This document shows, in pieces, positions 16,805-25,446 of a stretch of 64,000 bases of DNA. This DNA comes from DATLWN01 sp963764315 (GTDB lineage: Bacteria; Pseudomonadota; Zetaproteobacteria; Mariprofundales; Mariprofundaceae): positions 1-64,000 of the forward strand of contig CAVXSB010000001.1 in the NCBI GenBank assembly GCA_963764315.1. Direction: 5' to 3'. The notes beneath the pieces are model-generated. The model had not been told where the DNA came from, did not search any database, and saw only the letters and a list, made by a program, of their open reading frames with translations. The stretch's first letter is position 1; every line of letters begins with the position of its first letter. Both the position numbers and the translations under genes were made by a program.

Positions 16805-18144
16805 GGATGCCCTTCATGTGGCGGATCATCCCTAGGACGCTCGTGCTGGCCGCGGCAGGTATCGCCCTGCTGCTGTCCGTCGTGCAGGTCAGCGCGGCCG
16901 CCAGCATCCGGGATGTGCGCCTGTGGACGGCTCCCGACAATTCCCGCCTGGTCTTCGATCTCGATCATGCCGTGGATTACGATCTGTTCCGGCTGCATAA
17001 ACCGGAGCGCATCGTCGTGGATTTCCATCAAGCCCGCCTGGCCGCCAAGCTGGACGATCTGAAGCTGCCCGATCCTGTCATCCGCGCCATCCGTTATGGT
17101 TCCCCGAAGCGGGGGGTGCTGCGCGTCGTCATCGACGTCAAGGAGCGCGTGCAGCCGCGTTCCTTTCTGCTCAAGCCCATGCAGGGCAAGCCGTACCGCC
17201 TGGTCATCGACCTGTTGCGCCCGGATAAGGGTGCCAGTAGCCAGCCACCGATCACGACCAGCAGCCGACGCGATGTGATCATCGCCATCGATGCCGGACA
17301 CGGCGGCGAGGATCCGGGAGCGATCGGGCATGGCGGCCTGGAGGAGAAGAACGTGACGCTGGCCGTGGCCAAGGACCTGGCCAAGGCCATCGATGCGCAT
17401 CCCGGCATCCATGCCTTCCTGACGCGCAAGGGCGATTATTACGTGCCGCTGAGAAGGCGCGTGCACCTGGCGGTGCAGGCGCATGCCGATCTGTTCATCA
17501 GCATCCATGCCGATTCGACGCACGATCGGTACGTGAAGGGCGGCAGCGTATACATGCTGTCCGAGAAGAAGGCCTCCGACCGCGTCGCCCAGATCCTGGC
17601 CGACAAGGAGAATGCCGCGGATGCCATCGGCGGCGTCATGCCCGACGAGGTCAAGGATCCCGTCGTCAACGAAATCCTGGTGGATTTGAAGAAGCGGGAA
17701 AGCCTGAACAGCGCCCAGATGCTGGCCAGGGACATCCTGCACGACCTGAGCAAGGTGGAACCCGTCAAATACAAGAGCGCCAAGCGGGCGCGCTTCATGG
17801 TGCTGACCGAGCCGCGCATGCCCAGCGTCCTGGTCGAGCTCGACTACATCTCCAATCCCAAACGTGAGCGCCTGTTGCGCGATCCCGGCCACCGGCGAGT
17901 GCTGGCCCAGGCGCTGAGCCGGGCCAGTCTGAGCTTCCTGCGGCAGGAGGGGCGCCTGGACAACACTGCGCCGAAGCCGTTCGTCGCCAGCAGGCGCACC
18001 TACGTGGTGAAGCCGGGCGATAGCCTTTGGGACATCGCACGCCGTTATAATGTGTCGGAGGCCGATCTCCGGCAGACGAATCATCTGCGTTCCACGCATC
18101 TCCAGGTCGGACAGGAGCTGACGCTTCCGGATTCCAGTTCGTGA
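16801..18144 (+). CDS. amiC: N-acetylmuramoyl-L-alanine amidase (AmiC type) with LysM
   Basis: 447 residues: signal peptide (to about AAA-S), an AMIN targeting domain (about 35-135), a catalytic Amidase_3 domain from about 158 (IAIDAGHGGEDPGAIG, with the metal His, and LEEKNVTLA with Glu), and a C-terminal LysM (TYVVKPGDSLWDIARRYNV to the end). It cleaves the amide bond between MurNAc and the peptide stem in the periplasm during septal splitting. The start is GTG 16801 or ATG 16807. It overlaps both neighbours by 4 bp, so the operon is tightly packed. In many relatives amiC sits next to mutL, which is absent here. Confidence 0.93.
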   Translation: MRMPFMWRIIPRTLVLAAAGIALLLSVVQVSAAASIRDVRLWTAPDNSRLVFDLDHAVDYDLFRLHKPERIVVDFHQARLAAKLDDLKLPDPVIRAIRYGSPKRGVLRVVIDVKERVQPRSFLLKPMQGKPYRLVIDLLRPDKGASSQPPITTSSRRDVIIAIDAGHGGEDPGAIGHGGLEEKNVTLAVAKDLAKAIDAHPGIHAFLTRKGDYYVPLRRRVHLAVQAHADLFISIHADSTHDRYVKGGSVYMLSEKKASDRVAQILADKENAADAIGGVMPDEVKDPVVNEILVDLKKRESLNSAQMLARDILHDLSKVEPVKYKSAKRARFMVLTEPRMPSVLVELDYISNPKRERLLRDPGHRRVLAQALSRASLSFLRQEGRLDNTAPKPFVASRRTYVVKPGDSLWDIARRYNVSEADLRQTNHLRSTHLQVGQELTLPDSSS

Positions 18145-19928
18145 GGGCCCGCCAGATCTATCGGCGCCTGATGGCCTTCCTGCGCCCCTATTACGGGAAA
18201 CTCGCCGTCGCCGTGGTGTGCATGCTCGTGCTGGCTGCCTGTACCGCCGCGCTGGCCTGGGCCCTGCGGCCGGCGCTGGACGATGCCCTGGCCGGCCGGA
18301 ACCGGCAGATGATCTACATCATCCCGGCCATGATTATCGGGCTGTACGTGATCAAGGGCATCGCCTACTACGGCCAGTCCTACCTGATGGGTTATATCGG
18401 CCAGCGCGTGATCTACGATCTGCGCAATACGCTGTATGCCCGCCTGACCGAACAATCCCTGGGGTTTTTCGCCCATCGCAAAACCGGCGAGATGCTAGCG
18501 CGGCTCAGTTACGACGTGACCCTGGTGCAGGCGGCGGTCAGCACCACCGTCACCGCCCTGATGCGGGATGTGGGCACCATCGTGTTCCTCATCGCCGTCA
18601 TCCTGTACCAGGACTGGATGCTGGCCCTGATCTCCCTGCTCGTATTTCCGCTCGTCGTGTACCCGATCGCCCGTTTCGGGCGCAATATGCGCGGGGCCAG
18701 CCGGGATGGGCAGGTGTCGATGGGCGAGATGTCCAGCCTGGTCGAGGAGACCGTCAGCGGCATCCGCGTCGTCAAGGCCTTCGGTATGGAGGGCTACGAG
18801 CGAGGCCGATTCGAGCGCTTTACCAAGGATTTCTTCACCCATCAAATGCGCGCTACCCGCGTCAACGCCCTGTCGTTTCCGATCATGGAGCTCTTGGCCG
18901 GCTTCGGCATCGCCGGCGTGCTGCTGTACGGCGGCCTGAAGGTGGCCTCGGGGCAGACGACGGCCGGTACCCTCGTCTCCTTTCTGGCGGCGTTAATCAT
19001 GCTCTATGAGCCGGTCAAGCGCCTGTCCAACTCGAACAACCAGATCCAGCAGGGGTTGGCGGCGTCCGAGCGCATCTTCGAGGTGCTGGACGAGCCGGTG
19101 GCGGTCCGGGATGCCCCCGAGGCGCTGACGCTGGGCGATTTCCGACAGGGTATCGCCTTCGAGAGTGTGGCGCTGCAATACCCCGGTGCGGCGAAGCCGG
19201 TGTTGCAGGATGTCGGCTTTGAGGTGGGCATCGGCGAGGTCGTGGCCCTGGTCGGGCGCAGCGGCGCCGGCAAGAGCTCGCTGGTCAATCTGATTCCCCG
19301 TTTCATCGATGCCAGTGCGGGCACGGTACGCATCGACGGGCATGACGTGCGGGCGCTGAGTCAGGCCTCGCTGCGCGCGCAGATGGCCTTCGTCACGCAG
19401 GAGGTGATCCTGTTCAACGATACGGTGCTGAACAATATCGCCTACGGCCATGGCGAGATCGATATGGCACGGGTGGAGGCGGTGGCCAAGGCGGCCAACG
19501 CCCACGAGTTTATCGTCAAGCTGTCCGACGGCTACCAGACCCTGGTTGGCGAGCGTGGCGTCATCCTGTCCGGCGGCCAGCGCCAGCGGCTGTCCCTGGC
19601 CCGCGCCCTGCTCAAGGATGCGCCGATCCTGATCCTGGACGAGGCGACCAGCAGCCTGGACACCGAGTCCGAGCGGTTGGTGCAGCAGGCCATCGATCGC
19701 CTGATGCAGGGCAGGACCGTCATTGTCATCGCCCACCGACTCTCCACCATCCGCCATGCCGACCGCATCGTCGTGCTCGACGGCGGCCGGGTGGCACAGT
19801 CTGGCACGCATGATGTACTGCTGGCTGCCGGCGGCCTGTATGCGGAGCTCTATCACATGCAGTTCGAGGCGCAGCAGCCGGTCCCGGTCGGGCAGAAAAA
19901 GGATGTGGTGGAGTCCGGACTGGAATGA
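18141..19928 (+). CDS. msbA: Lipid A / lipid-linked glycan flippase ABC transporter MsbA
   Basis: 595 residues, a half transporter with an N-terminal six-helix exporter domain (about 1-310) and a C-terminal ATPase. Walker A is VGRSGAGKSSLV, the ABC signature LSGGQRQRLSLARALL, Walker B PILILDEATSSLD, and the H-loop IAHRLSTI. The length and the closing neighbour (an acyltransferase) fit MsbA. Within this cluster it might also flip the polysaccharide precursor because no Wzx is present; that alternative is inference. The GTG start overlaps amiC by 4 bp. Confidence 0.9.
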   Translation: MRARQIYRRLMAFLRPYYGKLAVAVVCMLVLAACTAALAWALRPALDDALAGRNRQMIYIIPAMIIGLYVIKGIAYYGQSYLMGYIGQRVIYDLRNTLYARLTEQSLGFFAHRKTGEMLARLSYDVTLVQAAVSTTVTALMRDVGTIVFLIAVILYQDWMLALISLLVFPLVVYPIARFGRNMRGASRDGQVSMGEMSSLVEETVSGIRVVKAFGMEGYERGRFERFTKDFFTHQMRATRVNALSFPIMELLAGFGIAGVLLYGGLKVASGQTTAGTLVSFLAALIMLYEPVKRLSNSNNQIQQGLAASERIFEVLDEPVAVRDAPEALTLGDFRQGIAFESVALQYPGAAKPVLQDVGFEVGIGEVVALVGRSGAGKSSLVNLIPRFIDASAGTVRIDGHDVRALSQASLRAQMAFVTQEVILFNDTVLNNIAYGHGEIDMARVEAVAKAANAHEFIVKLSDGYQTLVGERGVILSGGQRQRLSLARALLKDAPILILDEATSSLDTESERLVQQAIDRLMQGRTVIVIAHRLSTIRHADRIVVLDGGRVAQSGTHDVLLAAGGLYAELYHMQFEAQQPVPVGQKKDVVESGLE

Positions 19929-20548
19929 AACAACGCCTGCTGGTCTGGTTGATCCCCAGGCTCATCTACCTGATCCACAAGCTGCTCATCCTTACCATCC
20001 ACTGGGAATTCATCGGGGAGCGATACAAGCCGGGCGATGCGCCCTACCTCCTCAGCTTCTGGCATGCCCGCATCCTGATGATGCCATACGCCTACAGGGG
20101 GTGGGACGGTTCGATGCTGATCTCCGAGCACAAGGACGGCGTCTATATCGCCGATGCCGTGCAGCTGATGGGCATCGAAGCCAGCCGCGGCTCAACCAAG
20201 AAGGGAGGGGCGCGCGTGTTCCGGGAGATGATCGGCTTAGCCAAAAATGGCAGGGCGCTCGGCATCACCCCGGACGGACCGAAGGGTCCGCGTGAGGTGA
20301 TGCAGCCCGGCACCGTGTTGCTGGCGAAAAAAAGCGGTCTGCCGATTCGCGCCGTCTGTTACGCGACGAAGCGGCACCGGCGGATCAATTCCTGGGACCG
20401 CTTCTACCTACCGCTGCCGTTCACGCGCGGCGTCTTTGTAATCGGCGAGCCGGTCTATGCCGACAGCGATGACAATGCCGAGAACCTGTACCGCTTCCAG
20501 CAGGCGATGGACGAGGTTCAGGCCCGAGCGGACAGCTATTTCGACTGA
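19925..20548 (+). CDS. DUF374 lysophospholipid acyltransferase-like protein
   Basis: 207 residues of the DUF374 family, related to LpxL/PlsC acyltransferases. A hydrophobic N-terminus (LLVWLIPRLIYLIHKLLIL) would attach it to the inner membrane. Conserved blocks visible are LLSFWHARILMMPY, ISEHKDGVYIADAV, GIEASRGSTKKGGARVFREM and GITPDGPKGPREVMQPG. It overlaps msbA by 4 bp and is the last gene of the run. The likely role is acylation of lipid A or another envelope lipid; the substrate is not known. Confidence 0.85.
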   Translation: MKQRLLVWLIPRLIYLIHKLLILTIHWEFIGERYKPGDAPYLLSFWHARILMMPYAYRGWDGSMLISEHKDGVYIADAVQLMGIEASRGSTKKGGARVFREMIGLAKNGRALGITPDGPKGPREVMQPGTVLLAKKSGLPIRAVCYATKRHRRINSWDRFYLPLPFTRGVFVIGEPVYADSDDNAENLYRFQQAMDEVQARADSYFD

Positions 20549-20673
20549 TGGCTGCTTCCGCCCGTAGGGGAGGCCTCCATGGCTGGACTTGAGACATGCA
20601 AAGCAGCCCGATCCGAGGGGAGGGCATATAAAGAGACGGGACTTTATGGCCTATCCGATACACTGAGTCAGAG

Positions 20674-20685
20674 CCTGTTAACAGG
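20674..20685. repeat. Perfect 12-bp palindrome upstream of a small membrane protein gene
   Basis: CCTGTTAACAGG is self-complementary and lies about 60 bp before the small protein start at 20744. It could be an operator or part of a longer imperfect hairpin. The rest of the 20549-20743 gap shows no other feature I can support. Confidence 0.4.
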
Positions 20686-20743
20686 TTCTGGAAAAGCGGT
20701 TAGGCTGATCGGCATCGATGGCATTTTCCTCGGGGAGATTTAC

Positions 20744-20953
20744 ATGAGGTGGCTCTGGGTTCTGTATCTGTTCTGCGCCGGGTTTGGGCTTTACGCTCTA
20801 CACAAGGCTCACGCGATGATGGGGTCGTTCTCCCTATATGATGCGAGGCATTCCGTTGGGTTTTACGGCTGGGAATTGACCGCAGGCACATGCTTGCTCA
20901 TTGCCGCCATTGGATTTTTCTTGCTCTTTTTCGACATGGGGGCAGATCGGTGA
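20744..20953 (+). CDS. Small two-helix membrane protein, unknown
   Basis: 69 residues, family not recognised. The start at 20744 has GGGGAG 8 nt upstream; the open frame extends to 20579, but that part has no coding character. Two hydrophobic segments are visible (WLWVLYLFCAGFGLYAL near 3-19 and TCLLIAAIGFFLLFF near 49-64), separated by a loop with HSVGFYGWEL. It sits alone between the acyltransferase and the convergent ppx/gppA gene. Expression is uncertain. Confidence 0.5.
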   Translation: MRWLWVLYLFCAGFGLYALHKAHAMMGSFSLYDARHSVGFYGWELTAGTCLLIAAIGFFLLFFDMGADR

Positions 20954-21038
20954 TGCGGGAAATCTAGAAGGTTTCCTTTGCGCGCCCGAAATCCCAGCAT
21001 GTGAGTCTGCCACCGGCTGGAAGAGCCATGGCCTTGGT

Positions 21039-21986
21039 TTAATGCGACGGGGCTTCCAGCCAGGCGCCTTCGAGTAGCCCTGCATCGACGACAATCAGCT
21101 CCGGATAGGACCAGCGCGAGAGAATGGCATCGATGATGGCCAGGCCCGCCACGATGAGGTCGGCCCGTCCCGGCTCGATGGTGCGCATCGCCTGGCGCTC
21201 GGCATGGTTCATGGCCAGCAGACGGTCGCGCAGGGCGGCGAATTCGATATGGCTCATGCGCAGGTTGTTGATGCGCGCCACATCGTAGGGATAGAGGTCG
21301 AGATGTACGGCCGCCAGGGTGGTGACGGTGCCGGCGGTACCGACCAGGTGTTTCGGCGCCCGTGCGTCCGGCCAGCCCGCGGCCACCGCCTCAAGATGGG
21401 CATCGGCGGCCGCGCGCATGGCCTCGTAATCGCCGGCCGACGGCGGGTCGCTCGCGAGATGTGCCTCGACCAGGCGCACGACGCCGAGCTTGCGGCTCAC
21501 GGCATCGACGAGCGCCTCATTCTGCACACGAATGAACTCGGTGCTGCCGCCACCGATGTCGAACAGCAGCATGTCCGCGCGCGTGTCGGGCCGGAGCACG
21601 GCCGCGGCTCCCGCCAGCGATAGCCGCGCCTCCGCCTCCCCCTCGATGATTTTCACGCGGATGCCGGTCTCCCGCTCGATGCGGTTCCGGAAGGCCTGAC
21701 CGTTCTCGGCCTCGCGCATGGCGGCGGTGGCCACGGCATGGGTGTGCGTGAGGTTGCCGCCGTGTTCGATGATCAGCTTCGCGAATTCGGTGAGGGCGGC
21801 GAGCGCCCTGGCCATGCCGGCCTCGGACAAGCGGCCGTTTTCGTGCAGGCCCTCGCCGAGACGTACGATACGGTGGGTGCGATAAACGTCGCGCCACGGG
21901 AAGAGTTCGCCCGGCCCCGCATCGCCGGCGATGAGCAGGCGCAGGGTGTTCGAGCCGATATCGATGGCGGTGCGGACGTGCGACAT
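21039..21986 (-). CDS. Ppx/GppA family phosphatase (short form)
   Basis: 315 residues covering the actin-like ASKHA fold: phosphate-1 loop AIDIGSNTLRLLIAG at the N-terminus and phosphate-2 loop LLFDIGGGSTEF. It lacks the C-terminal HD-type domain of long Ppx (about 500 residues), so it is the short class. Substrates in this family are inorganic polyphosphate or pppGpp; the sequence does not say which. The next gene on the same strand (carbonic-anhydrase-like) ends just before this start, indicating one operon. Confidence 0.88.
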   Translation of the reverse strand: MSHVRTAIDIGSNTLRLLIAGDAGPGELFPWRDVYRTHRIVRLGEGLHENGRLSEAGMARALAALTEFAKLIIEHGGNLTHTHAVATAAMREAENGQAFRNRIERETGIRVKIIEGEAEARLSLAGAAAVLRPDTRADMLLFDIGGGSTEFIRVQNEALVDAVSRKLGVVRLVEAHLASDPPSAGDYEAMRAAADAHLEAVAAGWPDARAPKHLVGTAGTVTTLAAVHLDLYPYDVARINNLRMSHIEFAALRDRLLAMNHAERQAMRTIEPGRADLIVAGLAIIDAILSRWSYPELIVVDAGLLEGAWLEAPSH

Positions 21987-22511
21987 TTAGCCCAGGCGCT
22001 GGACTTCGGTTCGGTGCAGCCTGGCGAGCGCCACGTAATGCGCCGCCGAGCGGGGCAGGAAGGCCTTCTCGTCGTCGTTCAGTTCTCGCCGCTCCCGGGC
22101 CGGGACGCCGGCATACAGGTAGCCGCCGCGCAGCACCTTGCCCTCGGGGACCAGCGATCCCGCGCCAAGCAGGCAGCCGGATTCAAGCACGGCGCGGTCC
22201 ATGACGACGGCGCCCATGCCGACCAGACATTCGTCCTGGATCTCGCAGCCGTGCAGAATGACGCGATGGCCGACGGTGACGCGGTCACCCACGATGCAGG
22301 GGCTCACGCCCTCGCTGGTATGGATCGTGGTGTGATCCTGGATATTGCTGCCGGCACCGATGTGGATGTCGTGCACATCGCCGCGGAGCACGCACTGGTA
22401 CCAGATACCGGACGCCTCACCGATCCACACCCGGCCGAGCACCTCGGCCGAATCGGCCACGAAGGCCGAATCGGCGATATCCGGGCGCCACTGCCGGTAG
22501 CTGGCGATCAT
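21987..22511 (-). CDS. Gamma-carbonic anhydrase-like hexapeptide protein (YrdA family)
   Basis: 174 residues, almost entirely left-handed beta-helix repeats (VWIGEASGIWYQCVLRGDV, HIGAGSNIQDHTTIHTSEGV, VTVGHRVILHGCEIQDECLV). The His positions that bind metal in gamma-carbonic anhydrases are present (QDHTTIH, VGHRVILHG). Many YrdA/PaaY-type members show no or weak CO2 hydration activity, so the activity is open. It directly abuts ppx/gppA and overlaps bactofilin by 4 bp. Confidence 0.88.
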   Translation of the reverse strand: MIASYRQWRPDIADSAFVADSAEVLGRVWIGEASGIWYQCVLRGDVHDIHIGAGSNIQDHTTIHTSEGVSPCIVGDRVTVGHRVILHGCEIQDECLVGMGAVVMDRAVLESGCLLGAGSLVPEGKVLRGGYLYAGVPARERRELNDDEKAFLPRSAAHYVALARLHRTEVQRLG

Positions 22512-22948
22512 GCCGCCGCGGGCGTACCGTGCGCGTGGATCGGGGCCTTTTGCGCCTGATTGGTGGCTTCCTTCTCTTCGACGATGCGCACGCAGCGGCC
22601 GTTGATGGCGGCGCCTTCGGCCAGCGTCAGGATGGTGTACTCGACGTCGCCGTTCAGCTTGCCCTTCTCTCCCACCTGCAGCGATTTCGAGGCGCGCACA
22701 TTGCCGGTGACGGTGCCGTGCAGGATCAGGTGCGGAACATCCACCTCGCCCTTGATCTCGGCGTTGACGCTGACGACCAGCGTGCCCTCGTTCTTTGAGC
22801 GAATATTGCCCTCGAAACGGCCGTCGATGCGCACCGCCCCTTCGAAGTCCAGCTCGCCGACGAAGCGTGCGTGCGAACCGATCAGGGTCTCGATATGCAG
22901 ACCGTCTCCACGCATCGAGGGTTTAGTTGTCTTGCTCATTTTCATCAA
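22508..22948 (-). CDS. Bactofilin
   Basis: 146 residues with the bactofilin (DUF583) core at about 20-120: ETLIGSHARFVGELDFEGAV, then short repeats such as EIKGEVDVPHLILHGTVTGN, flanked by short disordered ends. Bactofilins polymerise without nucleotide and organise envelope-modifying enzymes. It overlaps the coiled-coil membrane protein gene upstream by 4 bp, an association repeated in many gammaproteobacteria near argC; a joint cytoskeletal role is inference. Confidence 0.9.
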   Translation of the reverse strand: MMKMSKTTKPSMRGDGLHIETLIGSHARFVGELDFEGAVRIDGRFEGNIRSKNEGTLVVSVNAEIKGEVDVPHLILHGTVTGNVRASKSLQVGEKGKLNGDVEYTILTLAEGAAINGRCVRIVEEKEATNQAQKAPIHAHGTPAAA

Positions 22949-23658
22949 TTCGCTCCTTGCACGGCGATCGTATATCGCCCTTTCTCTCTGTTCGCTGGGT
23001 CATATCGCACGAGTAATAGCGAGGCCGGTTTCCATGCCTGCTTCCAGTCCATCTGCCCATCCACGAAGGTGTCGTTGACGACCTTGTACGGGAGTTTCTC
23101 CTGACCGTTATGCCATGGCAAGGCGATATATTTGCCGCTGGCGGGATCGGTCACATAGCACTTGAAATACCCGATGACGCTCCTCGGATAATTGCCGCCC
23201 TTAACGACAATGAAATGGTAGCTCAGCGTCTGTGCGTTGGGCCACAACGCCTGACTGTGCACCAGGTGGATGCCGTCCTGCTTCATGGCCTCGATGATGC
23301 TGTCGAAGGTATCGAGGCGGTCGCCCTGGGTCTTGATCTTGGCCCGCATGGACTTGCCGTCCTTGGCGTACTGGGCGATCTGCGCATCCTTGATGGCGAT
23401 CGAGGCCTCCCGGCTTGCCAGTTCAGTTTGCAACTTGGCATTTTCCCGCTGCAACTGCAAGTACTGCGGCATCAGGTCGGGATCTTTCGGCGGGGCGTAG
23501 TACAGCCCGCCCGTAAAACCGGCACCGGCCAGCACGACAACGGTGAGTATCAGTATGGCGGGGCGCAGCATCAGGTAGCGGGTCGGCCGCCCGGCATGCT
23601 GATCGATGATCATCAGCTGCCTGGGTCGCCACAGGGCCCGGCCGATGGCCTTGATCAA
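22945..23658 (-). CDS. Membrane-anchored coiled-coil protein (DUF6776-like)
   Basis: 237 residues. A basic N-terminus is followed by one transmembrane helix (about 32-52, AILILTVVVLAGAGFTGG), then a heptad-rich coiled coil (about 65-125, LQRENAKLQTELASREASI) and a C-terminal beta-rich domain (about 130-237). I recall this architecture from a family often placed between argC and bactofilin, labelled DUF6776; no biochemical role is known to me. It probably pairs with the downstream bactofilin at the inner membrane. Confidence 0.75.
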   Translation of the reverse strand: MIKAIGRALWRPRQLMIIDQHAGRPTRYLMLRPAILILTVVVLAGAGFTGGLYYAPPKDPDLMPQYLQLQRENAKLQTELASREASIAIKDAQIAQYAKDGKSMRAKIKTQGDRLDTFDSIIEAMKQDGIHLVHSQALWPNAQTLSYHFIVVKGGNYPRSVIGYFKCYVTDPASGKYIALPWHNGQEKLPYKVVNDTFVDGQMDWKQAWKPASLLLVRYDPANREKGRYTIAVQGAN

Positions 23659-23676
23659 CGTCCCTTCCTCAAGCCG

Positions 23677-24708
23677 TTATGGCCAGACCGCATGCAGGGG
23701 CAGCCCGGCGGTCTCATCGAGGCCGAACATCAGGTTGGCGTTCTGGATCGCCTGGCCTGCGGCGCCCTTGAGCAGGTTATCGATGCAGCTGACGACCACT
23801 GCCGAATCCTCTCCGGTGACGCACAGGCCGATATCGCAGCGATTGCTTCCCCGCACGCCGTGGGTGGAGGGAAGTTGCCCCTCGGGAAGCACGCGTACGA
23901 ACGGCTCGCCGGCGAAGGCCTCGCTCAGGGCCCGGTGCCAGGTCTGCGGATGGTTCCCGGTCAGGTGCAGCGTGCTCAGCATGCCGCGCGTCATCGGCAG
24001 GATATGCGGTACGAAGCGCACGCTCGTGTCCCGTCCGGCATAGGCCGAGGCCCATTCATCCATCTCCCAGGCATGGCGGTGCCGGGGCATGCCGTAGGGG
24101 CGCATTCCCTCGTTGACCTCGCAGAACAACAACTCCGCCTTGGTGCCGCGGCCGGCACCCGAGGCGCCCGACTTGGCATCTATGATGACGCCCTTTGCCT
24201 CGATGTCGCCGGTTTTCAGCAGCGGCACCAGGGGCAGCAGGGCGGATGTCGGGTAGCAGCCGGGGTTGGCCACAAGCCGGGCATCGGCGATGGCCTCGCG
24301 CGCGAACTCGCTCAGGCCATATACGGCCTGCGAGAGCAGGTCCGGATGCGGGTGCTCGGTGTCATAGGCGGCCCGGAAGGTCTCGGCGCTGGCATGCCGG
24401 AAATCGGCACTGAGATCGACGACCCTCATGCCGGCGCCCAGAGCCTTCGCCACACTGGCGGCGGCAGCGGCGTGGGGCAGGGCGGTGAACACGAGTTGCG
24501 CCGAATCCGGCAGCGGGGCATCGGATGCATGCAGCATCATGGTTGCGGTGGTGCCGCCAAGGCCTGGCAGCACCGCGCCGGCCGGCTTGCCGGCCTGGCT
24601 ATGGGCCGCCAGGTGCGCGATGCGGAAATGCGGGTGCGCATCGATCAGGCGGATCAGTTCGGCGCCGGTATAGCCGGTCGCACCAAGGATGGCGACATCG
24701 ATCTTCAT
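23677..24708 (-). CDS. argC: N-acetyl-gamma-glutamyl-phosphate reductase
   Basis: 343 residues. It reduces N-acetylglutamyl phosphate to the semialdehyde with NADPH in arginine synthesis. The Rossmann motif GATGYTGAELIRL is at 9-21, and the active-site cysteine is C151 in VANPGCYPTSALL. No other arg gene lies nearby; the downstream partners are the coiled-coil protein and bactofilin. The ATG at 24708 begins MKIDVAILGATGYTG. Confidence 0.96.
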   Translation of the reverse strand: MKIDVAILGATGYTGAELIRLIDAHPHFRIAHLAAHSQAGKPAGAVLPGLGGTTATMMLHASDAPLPDSAQLVFTALPHAAAAASVAKALGAGMRVVDLSADFRHASAETFRAAYDTEHPHPDLLSQAVYGLSEFAREAIADARLVANPGCYPTSALLPLVPLLKTGDIEAKGVIIDAKSGASGAGRGTKAELLFCEVNEGMRPYGMPRHRHAWEMDEWASAYAGRDTSVRFVPHILPMTRGMLSTLHLTGNHPQTWHRALSEAFAGEPFVRVLPEGQLPSTHGVRGSNRCDIGLCVTGEDSAVVVSCIDNLLKGAAGQAIQNANLMFGLDETAGLPLHAVWP

Positions 24709-24775
24709 AGGTGCATGCTATCGTCCCGAGCCCCGGCATCAATGCCCGGCAACACAGAACGTGTATGAATAGGCC

Positions 24776-25429
24776 CTAGCCGCGATGGGACTCCTTCAGC
24801 AGGGCGCCCATCTCGGCCAGCAGGCGTCGACGTCCGAGGATCAGGTGCAGGCGTCCGCCGCCGGAAACGCGCCATAGATGGGCGGCGCGGATGCCGGCCA
24901 GAAGCAGGGTGCGCACCTTGTCCGTATTGGCGGACTGGGACAGGTGTTCGGCCTTGCCCTGCACGATGATGCGCGGCTTGATGGTGCTCAGGGTGTCGCC
25001 ATACAGCCCGGCCAGGTTGGCGACGAGGTTTGCATGGGTGAAGCTGCCGAAGTAGTCGGCCTGGCTGCGGCCCCGCGCGATGCCGGATGCCAACTGGGCC
25101 AGGATATTCGGGGATCGGGACAGGCTGCGCTCCAGGCGCATCAGGCTGGTGCCGTAGGAGATGATGGCCCTGGCCCGGGACAACTGTTCCCCCTTGAGCA
25201 GGCGCATGCCCAGATGCAGGCCGGTGTGCAGGTGTCTGAGGCTGCCGTAGACCGCTTCCGGCACCTCGGTGTTCTCGGTGAGGATGCTCTTGACGGCGGT
25301 CTCGAAGTCCTCGGAGTCGAGGTTGCCATTGCGGGCCAGGCCATCGACGAGATACGCGGACTGCACCAGCGCCGCGAAGGCGATGGCACGCGCGCGTTGG
25401 GGGTCCGTCCGGTTGTGGTCGGATGGCAT
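24776..25429 (-). CDS. hflD: HflD-like high-frequency-lysogenisation protein
   Basis: 217 residues, all-helical. The signatures are the N-terminal RARAIAFAALVQSAYLV and the central GTSLMRLERSLSRSPNILAQ. HflD is a peripheral membrane protein of gammaproteobacteria known for binding phage lambda CII; its normal role is unclear. In most genomes it follows mnmA and precedes purB. Neither is adjacent here, so the usual context has been lost. Its start region is divergent from and nearly touches the DUF455 gene. Confidence 0.88.
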   Translation of the reverse strand: MPSDHNRTDPQRARAIAFAALVQSAYLVDGLARNGNLDSEDFETAVKSILTENTEVPEAVYGSLRHLHTGLHLGMRLLKGEQLSRARAIISYGTSLMRLERSLSRSPNILAQLASGIARGRSQADYFGSFTHANLVANLAGLYGDTLSTIKPRIIVQGKAEHLSQSANTDKVRTLLLAGIRAAHLWRVSGGGRLHLILGRRRLLAEMGALLKESHRG

Positions 25430-25446
25430 GGCGCTATTGTGTCGAC

